Assembly (NCBI GenBank): GCA_913775265.1
Contig: CAJYJH010000054.1
Span: forward strand, 62,001-126,000
Direction: 5' to 3'
DNA from: an uncultured Mucilaginibacter sp.
Lineage (GTDB): Bacteria; Bacteroidota; Bacteroidia; Sphingobacteriales; Sphingobacteriaceae
DNA: 64,000 nt
A program made the translations under genes and the position numbers. Positions 61,355 to 64,000 of this stretch are shown piece after piece (position 1 is the stretch's first letter; every line of letters begins with the position of its first letter). The notes under the pieces were generated by a model that was not told the DNA's origin, did no database searches, and worked only from the letters and a program-made list of their open reading frames with translations.

Positions 61355-63145
61355 TTATGCGGATGCCACATTAGCCATACCGCACTTTTGTTGCAGCCAT
61401 TGCAAATCGTCGTCGGCTAAATGAGGGCCGAGTTTTTCTAAAACCGTTTGGTTATAGGCGGCAATCCATTTAATATGGCGGCTCTCGAGTAATCTAAATT
61501 TGACAGGGCTGGTATCTATCAACGCGAGCGTAAGCGTTTCAAAAGCGTAAAACTCACCAAACTCGTTTACCATATCGGTAACGGTAAGCACCAGGTTTTC
61601 GATACGGACACCGTGTTTGCCTGGGCGATATATGCCAGGTTCGATTGAGGTAATCATACCTAAATCAATACTTACGGGCACATTGGTGGGGTTAAGTGTT
61701 TGGGGGCCTTCGTGCACGTTTAAAAAATAGCCCACGCCGTGGCCGGTACCATGCCCATAATTAATGGCATGTTCCCAAAGTGGTTGGCGGGTTATTGCAT
61801 CAATTTGGTAACCGCAGGTTCCTTTTGGGAAACGGGCCATCGAGCCATCAATCATTGCTTTCAGTACCAGGGTATAGTCAGTGCGTTCTTCGTCGGTCAG
61901 TTCTCCCATGGGTATAACACGGGTTACGTCTGTAGTGCCATAAGCATACTGCCCGCCCGAGTCTACCAAAAATAATCCTCTGTTTTTAATGGTGCTATTG
62001 CTCTCTGGAGTAGCAGCATAATGCGGAAGGGCACCATGCGGGCCATAACCGCCAATAGTGTTAAAGCTTTTACCTACAAAACCGTCTTGCTCAGCCCGGA
62101 ACGCTTCTAACTGGTCGGCTGCAGAAATTTCGGTAATCTCTATTCGGTCAATGTTTTCTTCCATCCATCTAAAAAAGCGGGTTAAAGCTACCCCGTCTTT
62201 AATCATTGCCGTGCGGGTGTTTTCTATCTCGGTACGGTTTTTAATAGCTTTGAGATAGGTACTTGGCGCAGCGCCGCGTATAATGGTAGTCTGGTCGTTA
62301 AAGTATTTAAAAACTGCGTATGATGTTTTCTTGGGGTCGATCAATACAGTGGCCAGGTCAGGAAGTGCATGAAGGTGTTGCTGTAAAGCATCGTATGCAA
62401 AAACCTCTACGCCGTTTTCGCGCAGTAAATCGGTATCGGTCTGATTGAGTTTGCCAGGCTGTATAAATAATGCCGCCTCGCCTGCACTAATGAGTGCGAA
62501 TGCCAGCACAACCGGGTTATAAGATACATCGTTACCGCGCAGGTTAAATAGCCAGGCAACATCATCAAGCGCCGAAACCAGGTTATGAGTTACGTTTTGC
62601 TCCTGTAATCGGGTGCGTACCGCGTTGAGCTTTTGTGCTACCGAAGCACCCGCATGTTCTGCAGTAATTGTAAACGCTGCGGCTGAGGGTAATTCAGGGC
62701 GCGCCTCCCACAGGCTGTCAAGGTAATCGACCGCCTTAAATTTAAACGATTTAGGCGACAGCTGTTCGAACAACAAATCGCACAATTGTACAGAAATAAT
62801 ATTAGCATCAAAGCCTACAGTTGTGCCTGCCCGAAACTCACGGCCAAGCCACTCTATGTATTCGGGGGCATGCTGTACTTTGAGTTTTACCAGCTCAAAT
62901 CCGGTGCCGTCCAGTTGTTCATCAGCCTGTACAAAATACCTGAAATCGGCCCAGAGCTGTGCATGCTCCTGCGTAATCAGCAACGTCCCGGCCGATCCGG
63001 TAAAGCCCGAAGTAAACGCCAGGCATTTATAGCGCTCTGGTACGTACTCGCTGATGTGCGGATCAGCCGAGGTAATGAGATAAACATCTACGCCGTTTCT
63101 CTTCATGGCCTGGCGTATACCGGCAAGTTTTTCCTTACATGTCAT
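61355..63145 (-). CDS. Xaa-Pro aminopeptidase (M24B, three-domain type)
   Basis: This 596-aa cytosolic enzyme removes an N-terminal residue preceding proline. It has two creatinase-like N-terminal domains (about residues 5-140 and 155-300) followed by the pita-bread M24 catalytic domain (about 310-530) and a C-terminal extension (about 535-596). The dinuclear metal ligands are Asp395 in LVDSGGQY, Asp406 in TTDVTR, His469 in GTGHGVG, Glu502 in SIEPG and Glu516 in VRIENL. This is the long eukaryote-like APP1 layout, common in Bacteroidota. No signal peptide is seen. It is a housekeeping gene, transcribed away from the glycan locus. Confidence 0.95.
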   Translation of the reverse strand: MTCKEKLAGIRQAMKRNGVDVYLITSADPHISEYVPERYKCLAFTSGFTGSAGTLLITQEHAQLWADFRYFVQADEQLDGTGFELVKLKVQHAPEYIEWLGREFRAGTTVGFDANIISVQLCDLLFEQLSPKSFKFKAVDYLDSLWEARPELPSAAAFTITAEHAGASVAQKLNAVRTRLQEQNVTHNLVSALDDVAWLFNLRGNDVSYNPVVLAFALISAGEAALFIQPGKLNQTDTDLLRENGVEVFAYDALQQHLHALPDLATVLIDPKKTSYAVFKYFNDQTTIIRGAAPSTYLKAIKNRTEIENTRTAMIKDGVALTRFFRWMEENIDRIEITEISAADQLEAFRAEQDGFVGKSFNTIGGYGPHGALPHYAATPESNSTIKNRGLFLVDSGGQYAYGTTDVTRVIPMGELTDEERTDYTLVLKAMIDGSMARFPKGTCGYQIDAITRQPLWEHAINYGHGTGHGVGYFLNVHEGPQTLNPTNVPVSIDLGMITSIEPGIYRPGKHGVRIENLVLTVTDMVNEFGEFYAFETLTLALIDTSPVKFRLLESRHIKWIAAYNQTVLEKLGPHLADDDLQWLQQKCGMANVASA

Positions 63146-63463
63146 TTTTGTGCTTTCAAGTATCTAGTGCTGCATCAAGTATTTACAACGGTAGGCCTCA
63201 CTATTTATTGATGAAAATATCGTTTAATTTTAATTGAACTTCCAATAATTAATTAAATGCTGTAAATATACGGTTAAGCATGCTGCGGCAACAATGTCAT
63301 TCTTAACTCTTAATGGCTATATTTTAATCAAGGTTTACCTAAATGCGCTTTTTGTTTTACATGAATTTAACCACCATTGCCCGTATTTTAACCAGTTTGA
63401 GTTATTATATGAAAATGTCGGTTAATATCCGGTATATTTATAATACCTAATACAAACCGATTA
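63146..63463. other. Divergent AT-rich intergenic region
   Basis: This 318-base gap lies between the divergent aminopeptidase and AraC-type genes and must contain both promoters. I found no hairpin, repeat, RNA gene or exact TAnnTTTG in it. Confidence 0.5.
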
Positions 63464-64000
63464 ATGAAAGCTTTGCAATTTACTTTACCAGTTACACACG
63501 ATAAGTCTGTGATTGTTCAGGAAGAGCAGCTTCCGCATTTTTATCCGTACCTACATCGGCATAACGAAGCGCAGCTTACCTGGATACAGGAAGGAGAGGG
63601 AACCTTAGTGGCAGGCACAAGTATGCACACTTTTGCAGCCAATGATGTTTTTTTTCTGAGTGCTAATCAACCTCATTTATTTAAAAATAACCCTGAGTAC
63701 TTTGTGGCCGACAGCGGCAAAAAAGTACGTGCCATGATGGTTTTTTTTAACCCGCATGGCAAACTTTCGTCGCTGTTTGATTTGCCCGAGGTTAAAGTTT
63801 TGGGAAATATGATCAACCAGCATACGGGCGGGTTTAAACTGCCCTCACAACATGTAACATCGGTATCGCGAAGCATTCAAGAGATGCAGCAAACTAAGGG
63901 CATCAACCGCTTTATGCAATTTTTTCAACTGCTTAAATCATTGCACAACATCAGCGAAAACCTGGTGCCGCTATCAATGACTCCTGTTGATAAGGTAAGT
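63464..64000 (+). CDS. AraC-family regulator, N-terminal cupin part (3' truncated by window edge)
   Basis: The frame opens at an ATG at 63464 and is still open at the window end (about 179 codons). The visible part resembles the cupin sensor region of an AraC-type transcriptional regulator: PYLHRHNEAQLTWIQEGEG near residue 30, followed by a FAANDVFFLSANQPH segment and a hydrophobic strand region. The HTH domain would be beyond the edge. Its position next to a hemicellulose locus makes sugar-responsive control of nearby genes plausible, but the ligand is unknown. Confidence 0.8.
   Translation, partial: MKALQFTLPVTHDKSVIVQEEQLPHFYPYLHRHNEAQLTWIQEGEGTLVAGTSMHTFAANDVFFLSANQPHLFKNNPEYFVADSGKKVRAMMVFFNPHGKLSSLFDLPEVKVLGNMINQHTGGFKLPSQHVTSVSRSIQEMQQTKGINRFMQFFQLLKSLHNISENLVPLSMTPVDKVS

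Overview
The window reads as the chromosome of a Bacteroidota bacterium, most likely of the Sphingobacteriaceae (Mucilaginibacter or Pedobacter type). The support is four SusC/SusD outer-membrane pairs, SusD lipoproteins whose lipobox Cys is followed by Lys or Arg, many Sec-exported glycosidases, signal-transducing regulators of the Y_Y_Y and DUF6377 types, and weak or absent Shine-Dalgarno sequences. I see no rRNA, tRNA, CRISPR array, transposase or prophage gene. The region is a dense glycan-utilisation neighbourhood with a central-metabolism operon inside it.

Layout. (1) 1-8130: the end of a SusC, its SusD, then a CE20/SASA-type acetylesterase, a CE4-type deacetylase and a GH43 enzyme, which looks like a set for acetylated xylan. 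(2) 8371-16326: a pentose-phosphate operon of tkt, rpiB, tal, a HAD phosphatase, gnd, zwf and pgl, with a ROK sugar kinase next (16439-17401). (3) 17482-35675: a DUF6377 membrane regulator, a GH3, a Y_Y_Y propeller regulator, SusC, SusD, a GH144-type protein, a GH43-like protein with discoidin and FnIII domains, an SGNH hydrolase and a BglX-type GH3. GH144 with GH3 points to beta-1,2-glucan as substrate. (4) 35801-42177: a reverse-strand GH43, a small unknown protein, a decayed PI-PLC gene and a GH31 alpha-xylosidase with a PA14 insert. (5) 43279-61267: tandem SusC-SusD-SusC-SusD plus a DUF1735-type lipoprotein, resembling the xusABCDE order of xylan loci, then GH43-CBM6, a GH2 beta-galactosidase and an S9-type hydrolase. 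(6) 61355-64000: an Xaa-Pro aminopeptidase and the start of an AraC-family regulator.

How it fits together. Surface SusC/D systems import oligosaccharides, esterases and deacetylases remove decorations, and GH43, GH31, GH2 and GH3 enzymes release arabinose, xylose, galactose and glucose. The pentose-phosphate genes can take up the pentose flux, and the ROK kinase with zwf, pgl and gnd can take up glucose. No endo-xylanase or endo-xyloglucanase is present, so the backbone-cleaving enzymes for loci 1 and 5 must be elsewhere.

The main unusual points are the multiply frameshifted PI-PLC pseudogene, the ROK kinase without the zinc cysteines, a SusC without the usual N-terminal domain, a near-perfect dyad before the SusC of locus 3, and the placement of a nearly complete pentose-phosphate pathway between glycan loci.
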